A stretch of DNA of 64,000 bases from Acidobacteriota bacterium. GTDB lineage: Bacteria > Acidobacteriota > Blastocatellia > UBA7656. Within the stretch, counting starts at the first letter, position 1. Each line of letters opens with the position of its first letter. Under the pieces are notes generated by a model. It saw nothing but the letters and a program-made list of their open reading frames with translations, made no database searches and was not told the DNA's origin. The stretch is taken from contig JBBPIG010000011.1 of the NCBI GenBank assembly GCA_038040445.1, forward strand, positions 124,001 to 188,000. The letters are read 5' to 3'. Shown piece after piece: positions 56,389-64,000 of the stretch. The translations under genes were made by a program, and so were the position numbers.

Positions 56389-56657
56389 ATGAAAGTACTA
56401 ACTCCCGCTACAGCAAAGAGGAGTTTGCACGGCGCGGCGATGAGATTTACGATCGCGATATCAAACCCCACGTTACTCACGGGGACGATGGCAAGTTTGT
56501 AGTCATCGACATTGAGACCGGTGACTATGAGATGGATCGTGATGAGATTGTCGCCCATGACCGCCTTGAGTTGCGCCGCCCTAACGCGCAAGTTTGGCTC
56601 ACGAAAGTTGGCCGAGGTTACGCTCGTCGCTTTCGGTACCGTTCGGCGTCAGCATAA
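56389..56657 (+). pseudogene. Small antitoxin-like gene, frameshifted at its start codon
   Basis: From the ATG at 56389 two extra bases shift the frame. The intended reading begins STNSRYSKEEFARRGDEIYD, continues GKFVVIDIETGDYEMDRDEI and RPNAQVWLTKVGRGYARRFR, and stops at 56657. It is the pattern of the small proteins that sit upstream of DUF433 or PIN genes in cyanobacteria and similar genomes. The start of those proteins (MSTN) would need ATGAGTACTAAC, while here the sequence is ATGAAAGTACTAAC. No alternative start in frame exists. Confidence 0.6.
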
Positions 56658-56669
56658 GAGAGCAAAACA

Positions 56670-56975
56670 ATGTCATCGATAACAACGCCGTACGAACATA
56701 TCGTGGTTGAAGACAAGGGCGTCGCCGTCGTTGCTGACTCTCGCATGAAAGTAGCGCAACTGGTCTCGGAAGTGATGGCTTATGGTTGGAGTCCCGAAGA
56801 GCTCCACTTCCAGCATCCTTACCTTTCCTTGGGACAGATTCATTCTGCGCTGGCCTACTATTGGGATCATCAGGAAGAAATTAGTCAGCAGATTGAAGAC
56901 GACTTACAGTACGCGGACAGAATGCGGCGGGCAGCCGGGGAACTGGCCAATCGAGTTGAGTTCCTGCCTTTGTGA
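56670..56975 (+). CDS. DUF433-domain protein (antitoxin-like)
   Basis: 101 residues. It has the DUF433 pattern: VVADSRMKVAQLVSEVMAYG, then WSPEELHFQHPYLSLGQIHS and ALAYYWDHQEEI. The fold is a winged-helix-like DNA-binding one, usually the antitoxin half of a pair with a PIN-like DUF5615 toxin. Here the next gene is a molybdenum hydroxylase subunit, so the toxin is missing. The upstream small gene is broken. Confidence 0.9.
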   Translation: MSSITTPYEHIVVEDKGVAVVADSRMKVAQLVSEVMAYGWSPEELHFQHPYLSLGQIHSALAYYWDHQEEISQQIEDDLQYADRMRRAAGELANRVEFLPL

Positions 56976-57001
56976 CTATCGATCCCGCGTGAGGAACCCG
57001 A

Positions 57002-57481
57002 ATGCAAAGAATCTCAGAACTTCACATCAACGGAAACAAGCTTCGAATCAATGCCGACGCTGATCGCAGCCTGCTCAGCGTCTTGCGCGACGATCTGGAT
57101 CTGACCGGCAGCAAGTACGGCTGTGGCGAAGGCCAGTGCGGCGCATGTACCGTCCTCATCGACGGGCAAGCGACTCGCTCATGCATCACTAAGCTGGGCG
57201 CTGCGGCTGGAAAGAAGATCATCACAATTGAGGGTCTCGAAAAGAACGGCAGGCTGCATCCTCTGCAGGAGGCTTTCGTCGAAGCAGATGCGCTGCAATG
57301 TGGCTACTGCACACCTGGAATGATCATGTCCAGCGTCGCGCTGCTCAACAAGAATTCGAGCCCCAACGAGCAGGAGATCGTTCGATTCATGGAAGGCAAC
57401 ATTTGCCGCTGCGGGACCTACCCTCGAATCGTGACCGCAATCCGCAAGGCCGCGCAGTCGATGAAAGGAGGTGGAAGGTGA
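57002..57481 (+). CDS. (2Fe-2S)-binding subunit of a molybdenum hydroxylase
   Basis: 159 residues with two Fe-S sites. The plant-ferredoxin-type site is KYGCGEGQCGACTVLIDG. The second, C-terminal one includes CGYCTPGMIMSSVALL and ICRCGTYPRI. This is the small subunit of the xanthine dehydrogenase / isoquinoline 1-oxidoreductase (IorA/CoxS) group that passes electrons from the molybdenum site. It overlaps the large-subunit gene by four bases. Confidence 0.95.
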   Translation: MQRISELHINGNKLRINADADRSLLSVLRDDLDLTGSKYGCGEGQCGACTVLIDGQATRSCITKLGAAAGKKIITIEGLEKNGRLHPLQEAFVEADALQCGYCTPGMIMSSVALLNKNSSPNEQEIVRFMEGNICRCGTYPRIVTAIRKAAQSMKGGGR

Positions 57482-59643
57482 GCGAGCAACACTTCATCGA
57501 CGATCCGATCGAGGCCGAGCGCTACGAACTCTTTGACGAGCCGCAGTATCACTTCAGCCTCGACCTTGATCGGCGCAACTTCTTCAAGCTTCTCGGCGGC
57601 GGGATCGTGTTGGTGTTCACGCTTGACGCCTTTGCTTCACAGGAGTCCGGACGACAGGAAGGTGAGTCGGGAGGGCGTCAAACTCGAGCGTCCACGCCGA
57701 AGGAGATCGCGGGGTGGCTGCACATAGGTGAAGACGGCGCCGTCACCGTCTATACCGGCAAGGTTGAGTTCGGTCAGAACATCCGCACGTCGCTCTCTCA
57801 AGTAGTAGCCGAAGAGCTTCGCGTTCCGGTCGGATCGATCCGGCTGACGATGGGCGACACCGATCTGACTCCCTTCGATATGGGAACGTTCGGGAGCCGC
57901 ACAACGCCTACGATGGCTCCGCTGTTGCGAAAGGCCGCCGCCGCCGCGCGCGAGGTGTTGATCGATCTGGCAGCCGAGGAGTGGAAAGTCGATCGCGCTT
58001 CGCTAGCGTTGAAAGATGGAAAAGTCATAGACGCGCGGTCGAAGCAATCGCTCGATTTCGGCAAACTGACAAAGGGACAAAAACTCCTGAAGGTCATCCC
58101 GGAGAATGCGCCCACAACTCCGCCGGCTAACTGGACGATTGCAGGCAAGTCGGTTGCTAAAGTAGATGGCCGGGCCTTCGTGACCGGAAAACATCGCTAC
58201 ACGTCCGACACCAGGCGCGCCGATATGCTGTTCGGCAAGATAGTGCGTCCCGCCGGGTTCAGCGCTTCACTTGAATCGGTCGATGCGCGAGAAGCCGAAG
58301 CGTTGCCGGGCGTAAAGGTGGTCCGCGATGCCAACTTCATCGGAGTCGCGGCGCCGACCGACCAGACGGCGGCGCGCGCGGCCAGTGCGATCAAGGCTGT
58401 ATGGAAAGTACCGCCGCAGCCGTCATCAAAGGAGCTTTTCGATTACCTTAGAAAACACGCAGCCGAGTCGCCGCGGGCCAACCTCAGCGGCTCGATCGCG
58501 GAGGGACTGGCAAGCGCCGACAAGAAGCTGGAGCAGACCTACACCGTGGCTTTCATCGCTCACGCGCCGATGGAGCCGCGCGCCGCGGTCGCTGAATGGA
58601 ACAAGGGAAGGCTCACGGTGTGGACCGGAACGCAGCGGCCGTTCGGAGTTCGTAGCGAACTCGCCGAAGCGTTTAGGATTCCCGAAGAGCGCGTACGGGT
58701 GATCGTGCCCGACACCGGCGCGGGATACGGCGGCAAGCACACCGGCGATGCGGCAATTGAAGCGGCTCGGCTGGCGGAAGCCGCAGGCAAACCCGTGAAG
58801 CTGGTGTGGACCCGCGAAGAGGAATTCACCTGGGCCTACTTTCGTCCCGGCGGAGTCATTGACATCTCGAGCGGTGTGCGCGACGACGGGACGATCACCG
58901 CGTGGGAGTTTCACAACTACAACTCAGGGTCCTCGGGCATTCAGCATCGCTACGACATCCCCAATCAGAAGATCGTGTTTCACCAGGCGAAGTCGCCACT
59001 GCGTCAGGGTTCATATCGCGGGCTTGCGGCAACGGCGAATCACTTCGCGCGCGAGACTCACATGGATGAGCTGGCGGCGGCGGTCAAGATGGACCCGCTG
59101 GACTTCCGCCTGAAGAACCTCAAGGATGAGCGATTGAAGGCGGTGCTGACTGCTGCCGCGAAGGCGTTCGGTTGGGGCAAGGCGAAGAGCGCTGCCAACT
59201 GTGGATACGGAATCTCCGCTGGATTCGAGAAGGGCGGATACGTGGCCGCGTGCGCGGAAGTCTCGGTCGACCGGACGAGCGGAAAGGTCAAGCTTGTGCG
59301 GGTCGTCGAGGCGTTCGAGTGCGGCGCGATCATCAACCCGGACCAGCTCAAGAATCAGATCGAAGGATCAATCGTGATGGCGATCGGAGGCGCGCTGTTC
59401 GAAGCGATCGACTTCGAGAAGGGGAAGATCGCCAACGGCCGCTTCTCACGCTACCGCGTTCCACGCTTCAGCGACGTTCCGCTGATAGAAACCGTATTGG
59501 TCGATCGCAAGGACCTTCCCTCTTCGGGCGCAGGCGAAACTCCGATCGTTGGGCTCGCTCCGGCAGTTGGCAACGCGATCTTCGACGCAACCGGTATCAG
59601 GTTGCGGTCGCTTCCGATGGCGCCGAATGGGCTGAAGGCGTAG
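57478..59643 (+). CDS. Molybdopterin-binding subunit of a xanthine-dehydrogenase-family hydroxylase (IorB-like)
   Basis: 721 residues from the GTG at 57478, preceded by AAAGGAGGTGG; the frame extends upstream but there it overlaps the small subunit. A twin-arginine-type lead, RRNFFKLLGGGIVLVFTLDA, at about 36-55 suggests Tat export. The IorB-like pattern is GKVEFGQNIRTSLSQVVAEE, then GTFGSRTT, VDGRAFVTGKHRYT, and the late GAGETPIVGLAPAVGNAI. With the small subunit and a cytochrome acceptor it would hydroxylate an N-heterocycle or aldehyde in the periplasm; the substrate is unknown. Confidence 0.93.
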   Translation: MSEQHFIDDPIEAERYELFDEPQYHFSLDLDRRNFFKLLGGGIVLVFTLDAFASQESGRQEGESGGRQTRASTPKEIAGWLHIGEDGAVTVYTGKVEFGQNIRTSLSQVVAEELRVPVGSIRLTMGDTDLTPFDMGTFGSRTTPTMAPLLRKAAAAAREVLIDLAAEEWKVDRASLALKDGKVIDARSKQSLDFGKLTKGQKLLKVIPENAPTTPPANWTIAGKSVAKVDGRAFVTGKHRYTSDTRRADMLFGKIVRPAGFSASLESVDAREAEALPGVKVVRDANFIGVAAPTDQTAARAASAIKAVWKVPPQPSSKELFDYLRKHAAESPRANLSGSIAEGLASADKKLEQTYTVAFIAHAPMEPRAAVAEWNKGRLTVWTGTQRPFGVRSELAEAFRIPEERVRVIVPDTGAGYGGKHTGDAAIEAARLAEAAGKPVKLVWTREEEFTWAYFRPGGVIDISSGVRDDGTITAWEFHNYNSGSSGIQHRYDIPNQKIVFHQAKSPLRQGSYRGLAATANHFARETHMDELAAAVKMDPLDFRLKNLKDERLKAVLTAAAKAFGWGKAKSAANCGYGISAGFEKGGYVAACAEVSVDRTSGKVKLVRVVEAFECGAIINPDQLKNQIEGSIVMAIGGALFEAIDFEKGKIANGRFSRYRVPRFSDVPLIETVLVDRKDLPSSGAGETPIVGLAPAVGNAIFDATGIRLRSLPMAPNGLKA

Positions 59644-59775
59644 GAACTGCTTGAAATCGAGTCGAGCGATGGTCCGCTCAATTGGTTCGGCAAATCCGTT
59701 TGTTGCGAGGTAGAATGCTTTCAGTTTGAAATGGAGAAGGCGGCTTACTAGAGTCGGCGCGTAAAGGCCGAGACT

Positions 59776-60141
59776 ATGAGTGAACAGGTCACAATTCTAG
59801 TATCCGATCAAGTGGTGCGCCAAGCAGCGACGGTAGCGTCGCAAACACACCGCCGAGTCGAAGACGTTCTGGCAGAGTGGCTGGAGTCGCGTGTGTCCGA
59901 CTTACCCGTCGAAGCGCTATCAGACAGCGAAGTGCTACGGTTGACCCATCTTCAGCTATCAGACGATCAGCAGTCGGCGCTGAGCGAGCTGCTGGAGCGG
60001 AACAGTGAGAACAGGCTCGATGAGCAAGACCGGCGGCACTTGGATGAGATGATGCGAGTGTACGAACAAGGTCTTCTCCGCAAGGCGCAGGCCCTTCGCG
60101 TTGCGGTGCAACGAGGACTGATCGAACCCTTACAGGCATGA
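59776..60141 (+). CDS. Orphan antitoxin-like protein of an HNH-endonuclease pair
   Basis: 121 residues, mostly helical: MSEQVTILVSDQVVRQAATV, then RRVEDVLAEWLESRVSDLPV and RRHLDEMMRVYEQGLLRKAQ. The pattern is known from small genes directly upstream of HNH endonuclease genes in cyanobacteria and relatives. The stop overlaps an ATG (60138, ATGA) whose frame reads MSPT and ends after 18 codons, so the partner appears deleted. Confidence 0.65.
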   Translation: MSEQVTILVSDQVVRQAATVASQTHRRVEDVLAEWLESRVSDLPVEALSDSEVLRLTHLQLSDDQQSALSELLERNSENRLDEQDRRHLDEMMRVYEQGLLRKAQALRVAVQRGLIEPLQA

Positions 60142-60194
60142 GTCCCACCAATGTCCATCCAGACTCGAGGTGTAAAGGTATAAAGACGATCTGA
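60138..60194 (+). pseudogene. Short remnant of a partner gene
   Basis: An ATG overlapping the stop of the preceding gene by the usual ATGA opens a frame of 18 codons that starts MSPT, as HNH endonuclease partners do, then ends. It is too short to identify. Confidence 0.25.
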
Positions 60195-60334
60195 GCTTTC
60201 ACGTCACGCGTCTGCCTCAAGCTCAGGTTGTCAAGGCTCACCCTCTCCTCTACAATTTCTCTTTCTTCACACACGAAGATTCCTCGCCGTACAGGCGTAA
60301 CCCGAAGAATTCTGTAGGAGGCTGTTAAAACGCT

Positions 60335-62467
60335 ATGTTGAAGTTCCTCAGAGGGCGCAAGCGATCGCGCAATGCGGTGTTGATAATTTTCATCGGGCTG
60401 TTGACTCTCAGCCTTGTTGCTCTGTTCTCAGCGTCCGGGACCGGCTCCGGCGTGTTCGGAGGCGCTGCGGGCAGCGACACCGCGGTCGCCAAAGTCGGCA
60501 AGTACGAAGTGACCGTTAGGGAGCTAAAGGATCAGCTTACTTACTTCGGTCAGCAGGTCTCCCAGGGACAAGGCCGGAACCGCAACGACGATATCGGGAC
60601 GCTGTTCGATATGTATGGCCCGCAAGTGCTGGACAGCCTTATCCGCCAAAAACTGGTTCTTTACGAGGCGGAACGTTTGAACCTGGGCGCGAGCGACAGC
60701 GAAGTCCAGTCACGGTTGAAGCAAATGTTCAACCCGTGGCCCGGCCCCGAGCAGTACCGCTTGCGATTGCAGCAGTATCAACCCGGTATGACGCCGGTGC
60801 GTTTCGAAGATGAGCTTCGCGCCTCGATCGCTCAGGAACACCTGCGCAGCTTCATCACTGCGGCCGTTGAGGTCGACCCCAAAGAAGTCGAGCAAGATTA
60901 CCGCCGCAACAATACGACCAACAGCGTGCGCTGGGTCGAGGTTGATCCGAAGAAGTTTCTCGACAAGGTTCAGGTCAGCGAGCCTGATTTGCGCGCATAC
61001 TTTGAGGCTCGCAAGAGCGACTTTGGTATCAAAACGGAACAACGGCGTGCTCGTTACATTTTCGTCGACCAGAACAAGGCTGGAGAGGCGATCCAGGTAC
61101 CAGACGACGAGCTTAAGCAGGATTTCAGTCCGGAGAGGTTCATCAAGCAGGTGCGTGTGAGTGAAATCGTCTTGAACGTTCCCAAACAAGAGTCGGCCGA
61201 GGGCAAAGATAAAACCGCCGAGAAGAAGCCGGGAGTCACCGAAGAGGACATAAGGAACAAGGCGCAGGGCATCGTGAAGCGAGCACAAGGCGCGGAGGGC
61301 CAGCCCGCGGAAGATTTCGCGAAGCTCGCTCGAGATTTCAGCGAAGACGCGAAGACCAAAGCCAAGGGCGGCGATCTCGGCTGGATTAACAAAGACGACA
61401 AACGCGAAACTGACGACCCGCTCAACCGCGTCTTCACGATGCAGAAGGACGAAACGAGTCAGCCCGTAAAAAAAGGCGACAAGTACTACATACTAAGAGT
61501 TACCGACCGCCAGAACCCCACTTTTGCCGATGCGCGAGAGGAGTTACTCAAAGCGGCGCGCTCGCGCAAGGGCTACTCGAAGGCGGTCGAGATCGCCACC
61601 GAGGCTGAGCAACAGTTTAAAGAAACCAAGAATGCCGAAGCGGCCGTCGCCGCAATCAACAAGAAGTTTGGCGCCCAAACGTCCTCGGTGAAAGAGACCT
61701 TGTTTTTCTCCGAAGGCGAGACGTTGCCGGATCTGGGTAACGCTCCTGAATTCGAGTCGTCGCTGTTCGAGCTTCAGAATCCTGGAGACATTGGCGACCG
61801 AATGAATGTCGACAAAGGATTCGCGATCGTCCAGTACGTTGAGAAACGCGACCCGCACGACCCGGCTTTCGAAGAAGTGAGCGCGAAGGTCGATAAGGCT
61901 TACCGCGCCGCGAAGGCCAAGGAGCTTGCGGCCGAGCGGGCCAACGAGCTTGCAAAGGCTCAGAACATCGATGAGCTTAAGAAGATGACCGGGTCAATGG
62001 GCTTGAAGCTCGATGAGCGAGGAGGGCTGACCGGCAGCGATTCAATCGGTCCATTGGTGAGCGAGAGCAGCCGCTCGCCTATCTACAAGCTCGATATCGG
62101 CGCGGTGACCAAAGACCCGATCAAAACCGACAGCGATGTGTATGTAGTTGCCGCGATCGAAAGTCGCAAGGAAGCCGATATGGGCGACACGTTTCAGAAA
62201 GAACGCAAGTCGATTGAGCAACGACTGCTGGACGAAAAGCGAAACACGTTCTTCTCAACCTATCTCTCAATGACTCAGAAGCAGTTGAAGGACGAGGGCA
62301 AGATCAAGATCTACGACGAGGTGATCGCGGCGGCGGTAGAAACAAGCGCGCCGTCGGCAGCGCCGGGCGGCCAGCCTAGCCTTCCTAGTCCAACCGGCGC
62401 TCGTCCTCGACGCACGCCACAAGGAGCGCAAGGCTCCCCCGGGACCCTGCCTCGCCAGGGGCGCTAG
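60335..62467 (+). CDS. SurA/PpiD-type periplasmic peptidyl-prolyl isomerase and chaperone
   Basis: 710 residues. One TM anchor is at about 13-33 (NAVLIIFIGLLTLSLVALFS) with a basic start, so the body is periplasmic. The SurA-N-like helical chaperone domain is at about 45-215 (KYEVTVRELKDQLTYFGQQV and GPQVLDSLIRQKLVLYEAER). A parvulin PPIC-type domain is at about 266-395 (IKQVRVSEIVLN, then GGDLGWINKDD). The rest is another helical chaperone region. It ends with a Pro/Ala-rich tail. PpiD/SurA help fold secreted or outer-membrane proteins; it follows the usual domain order. Confidence 0.93.
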   Translation: MLKFLRGRKRSRNAVLIIFIGLLTLSLVALFSASGTGSGVFGGAAGSDTAVAKVGKYEVTVRELKDQLTYFGQQVSQGQGRNRNDDIGTLFDMYGPQVLDSLIRQKLVLYEAERLNLGASDSEVQSRLKQMFNPWPGPEQYRLRLQQYQPGMTPVRFEDELRASIAQEHLRSFITAAVEVDPKEVEQDYRRNNTTNSVRWVEVDPKKFLDKVQVSEPDLRAYFEARKSDFGIKTEQRRARYIFVDQNKAGEAIQVPDDELKQDFSPERFIKQVRVSEIVLNVPKQESAEGKDKTAEKKPGVTEEDIRNKAQGIVKRAQGAEGQPAEDFAKLARDFSEDAKTKAKGGDLGWINKDDKRETDDPLNRVFTMQKDETSQPVKKGDKYYILRVTDRQNPTFADAREELLKAARSRKGYSKAVEIATEAEQQFKETKNAEAAVAAINKKFGAQTSSVKETLFFSEGETLPDLGNAPEFESSLFELQNPGDIGDRMNVDKGFAIVQYVEKRDPHDPAFEEVSAKVDKAYRAAKAKELAAERANELAKAQNIDELKKMTGSMGLKLDERGGLTGSDSIGPLVSESSRSPIYKLDIGAVTKDPIKTDSDVYVVAAIESRKEADMGDTFQKERKSIEQRLLDEKRNTFFSTYLSMTQKQLKDEGKIKIYDEVIAAAVETSAPSAAPGGQPSLPSPTGARPRRTPQGAQGSPGTLPRQGR

Positions 62468-62639
62468 AGCGTCGGGATGCGGCGCTTTGTAGGGAGTAGT
62501 GTTTACGCACTTCATTAGGAAGAGCGTCTCGATAGGTCGCCTTAGTCCACACGCTGCCGCAGCGGCTTGAAACTTGGGCTGCGATCTTCTATCCTCGCGC
62601 TGAAATTCAGGCCCAACTCTCTAGGCTTGGAGAAAGCCT

Positions 62640-63971
62640 ATGCGCTGTTCACTCCTCGTCGTGTCGCTCAGCCTGGTTTGCGCCGGGTCTATTCTTGCTT
62701 CTAGCGCGAACGCACAGTCTTCGGCATCGAGTGAGCAAACCAGCTCGCCGTCCAGCCCTTCAATCGAGAAGAAAGAGGCAAAGACCTACACGCTTCCGCC
62801 TGAGAAATACGAGAAGGCGGTGGCTTACTCGAGAATTCAGTACGGGCTTCACTTTGCGGGTGTCGCCTACTCGCTTCTTCTGCTTTTCGCCATCCTTTCG
62901 CTGCGGATCGCACCGCTGTTCCGCGATTGGGCCGAGCGTGTTTCGCGCCGGCGCTTCGTTCAAGCGCTTGTATTCGTGCCTCTGCTTCTGCTCACACTCG
63001 ACGCGCTCGAGTTGCCCCTGGCGGCTTATCATCATCACCTTGCCGTGAAATACGACATATCGGTTCAGGGCTGGGGCTCGTGGTTCTGGGATTGGACCAA
63101 GGGTGAGGTGATTCAGTTCGTCATCGCGTCAATTCTGGCCTACATTCTCTATGGCGCAATCCGGCGGAGCCGGCGTCGCTGGTGGCTGTACTTCGGACTT
63201 GCCTCGTTACCGATCCTGGTCTTCTTATTATTCATATCGCCGGTAGTGATCGATCCGCTGTTCAACAAGTTTGAGCCACTTGAGGCCAGTCGGCCGTCGC
63301 TTGTTGCGGAGATCGAGAAGGTTGTAAAGCACGCCGGCCTGGACATCCCCCGCGAGCGGATGTTTGAGATGAAAGCCAGCGAGAAGGTAAACGCAATCAA
63401 CGCATACGTGACTGGCGTTGGCGCGTCGAAGCGAGTAGTCGTGTGGGACACGACTATCGCCAACATGACGACCCCGCAAACTTTGTTTGTTGTCGGGCAC
63501 GAGATGGGTCATTACATGCTCGGACACATGCCCAAAGGTATTGCGTTCGCTGGAGCATTGATAATCGGAGTGCTGTTTCTGGTTCATCTCGCGGTAAACC
63601 GGACACTGGATCGCAGGCATAGGCGGTGGGCGCTGCGCGGATTGGACGATTGGGCTTCGCTTCCAGCGCTGCTGCTGTTCACTTATCTGTTTTTCTTTTT
63701 TGCCGAGCCGGTGTTCAACACCTTCAGCCGCTATCAAGAGCACCAGGCGGACGTTTATGGGCTGGAGGTGATCCACGGAATAGTGCCTGACTCTTCCGAG
63801 ACAGCCGCCGAAGCATTTCAGACTCTAGGGGAAGTCGATCTGGCGGATCCGAATCCGAGCGCGTTCATCAAGTTCTGGCTGTACAGTCACCCGCCGCTCG
63901 GAGAGCGTGTGACGTTCGCGCATGAATACGATCCGTGGTCAAAGGGTCAAGCGCCGATGTTCGTGCGATAG
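62640..63971 (+). CDS. M48 family metallopeptidase, CAAX-protease-1-like
   Basis: 443 residues, signal peptide about 1-23, then a Ser-rich stretch and several TM segments (AGVAYSLLLLFAILSL, VIASILAYILYGAI, ILVFLLFISPVVIDPLF). The zinc site is HEMGH at 287-291 (VVGHEMGHYMLGH) with a third ligand in EHQAD near 366. This is the Ste24/M48 pattern. Members cleave membrane or periplasmic proteins; Ste24 of eukaryotes removes CAAX tripeptides. The substrate here is unknown. Confidence 0.93.
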   Translation: MRCSLLVVSLSLVCAGSILASSANAQSSASSEQTSSPSSPSIEKKEAKTYTLPPEKYEKAVAYSRIQYGLHFAGVAYSLLLLFAILSLRIAPLFRDWAERVSRRRFVQALVFVPLLLLTLDALELPLAAYHHHLAVKYDISVQGWGSWFWDWTKGEVIQFVIASILAYILYGAIRRSRRRWWLYFGLASLPILVFLLFISPVVIDPLFNKFEPLEASRPSLVAEIEKVVKHAGLDIPRERMFEMKASEKVNAINAYVTGVGASKRVVVWDTTIANMTTPQTLFVVGHEMGHYMLGHMPKGIAFAGALIIGVLFLVHLAVNRTLDRRHRRWALRGLDDWASLPALLLFTYLFFFFAEPVFNTFSRYQEHQADVYGLEVIHGIVPDSSETAAEAFQTLGEVDLADPNPSAFIKFWLYSHPPLGERVTFAHEYDPWSKGQAPMFVR

Positions 63972-63979
63972 CGTTCCTG

Positions 63980-64000
63980 GGAGCGCAGGCATCCCTGCCT
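63980..64000. repeat. Dispersed palindromic element C, copy 2, cut by the window end
   Basis: GGGAGCGCAGGCATCCCTGC, the same arm as at 15070; the remainder lies outside the window. It begins 9 bases after the M48 stop. Confidence 0.8.

Overview
ORGANISM. The window is about 57-60% GC, densely coding, with genes in short runs on both strands. It carries many eukaryotic-type Ser/Thr kinases (several fused to AAA ATPase, TPR or membrane modules), a TonB-dependent receptor with a carboxypeptidase-regulatory N-domain, TonB-like proteins, SpoIIE phosphatase, secreted hydrolases, and numerous families of dispersed palindromic repeats. This mix suggests a soil-type Acidobacteriota, perhaps Blastocatellia-like. 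That is inferred from gene style only, because no rRNA or other marker is present. LAYOUT. 1-5 kb: a 5'-truncated alpha/beta hydrolase, a TonB-like protein, a polysaccharide deacetylase and a heme-c/copper-monooxygenase-like secreted protein. 5.3-8.1 kb: an ABC ATPase and a double-length ABC-2 permease. 8.3-16 kb: small secreted, hypothetical and hydrolase genes, an S9 peptidase, Uma2 and a glyoxalase-like protein. 16.6-19.3 kb: a TonB-dependent receptor followed by a decayed TonB domain. 19.4-31 kb: a Ser/Thr-kinase island with two intact zinc-ribbon/kinase/multi-TM paralogues, a kinase-AAA-TPR protein, a third paralogue that lost about 1.35 kb and its frame, two kinase N-terminal stubs and a PIN toxin-antitoxin pair. 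31-36.8 kb: an FG-GAP secreted protein, an M20 amidohydrolase, DUF971, and an operon of glutamate formimidoyltransferase, cyclodeaminase and a crotonase. 37-46 kb: an ATP-grasp enzyme, bicupin, a possible toxin-tail/partner pair, a sarcosine-oxidase-like flavoenzyme, YihY, QueA (carrying an in-frame palindromic insertion), a SpoIIE phosphatase, and an AlkA-type glycosylase. 46-53 kb: a decayed diheme cytochrome c, a SYLF protein and a 1,880-residue fusion of kinase, AAA ATPase, TPR region and two oligopeptide-type solute-binding domains. 53-56 kb: polyamine genes (deoxyhypusine-synthase-like, arginine decarboxylase). 56.4-60.2 kb: orphaned toxin-antitoxin pieces around a molybdenum hydroxylase operon. 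60.3-64 kb: a SurA/PpiD foldase and a CAAX-protease-like M48 peptidase. HOW IT WORKS TOGETHER. The recurring theme is signalling and envelope function. The kinase island shows repeated duplication, deletion and frameshift, and several other loci are visibly decaying. At least six families of inverted-repeat elements lie between genes, and one lies inside queA. The most unusual gene is the kinase-AAA-TPR-SBP-SBP fusion at 47.3-52.9 kb, which looks like a single-chain cytoplasmic ligand-sensing kinase.
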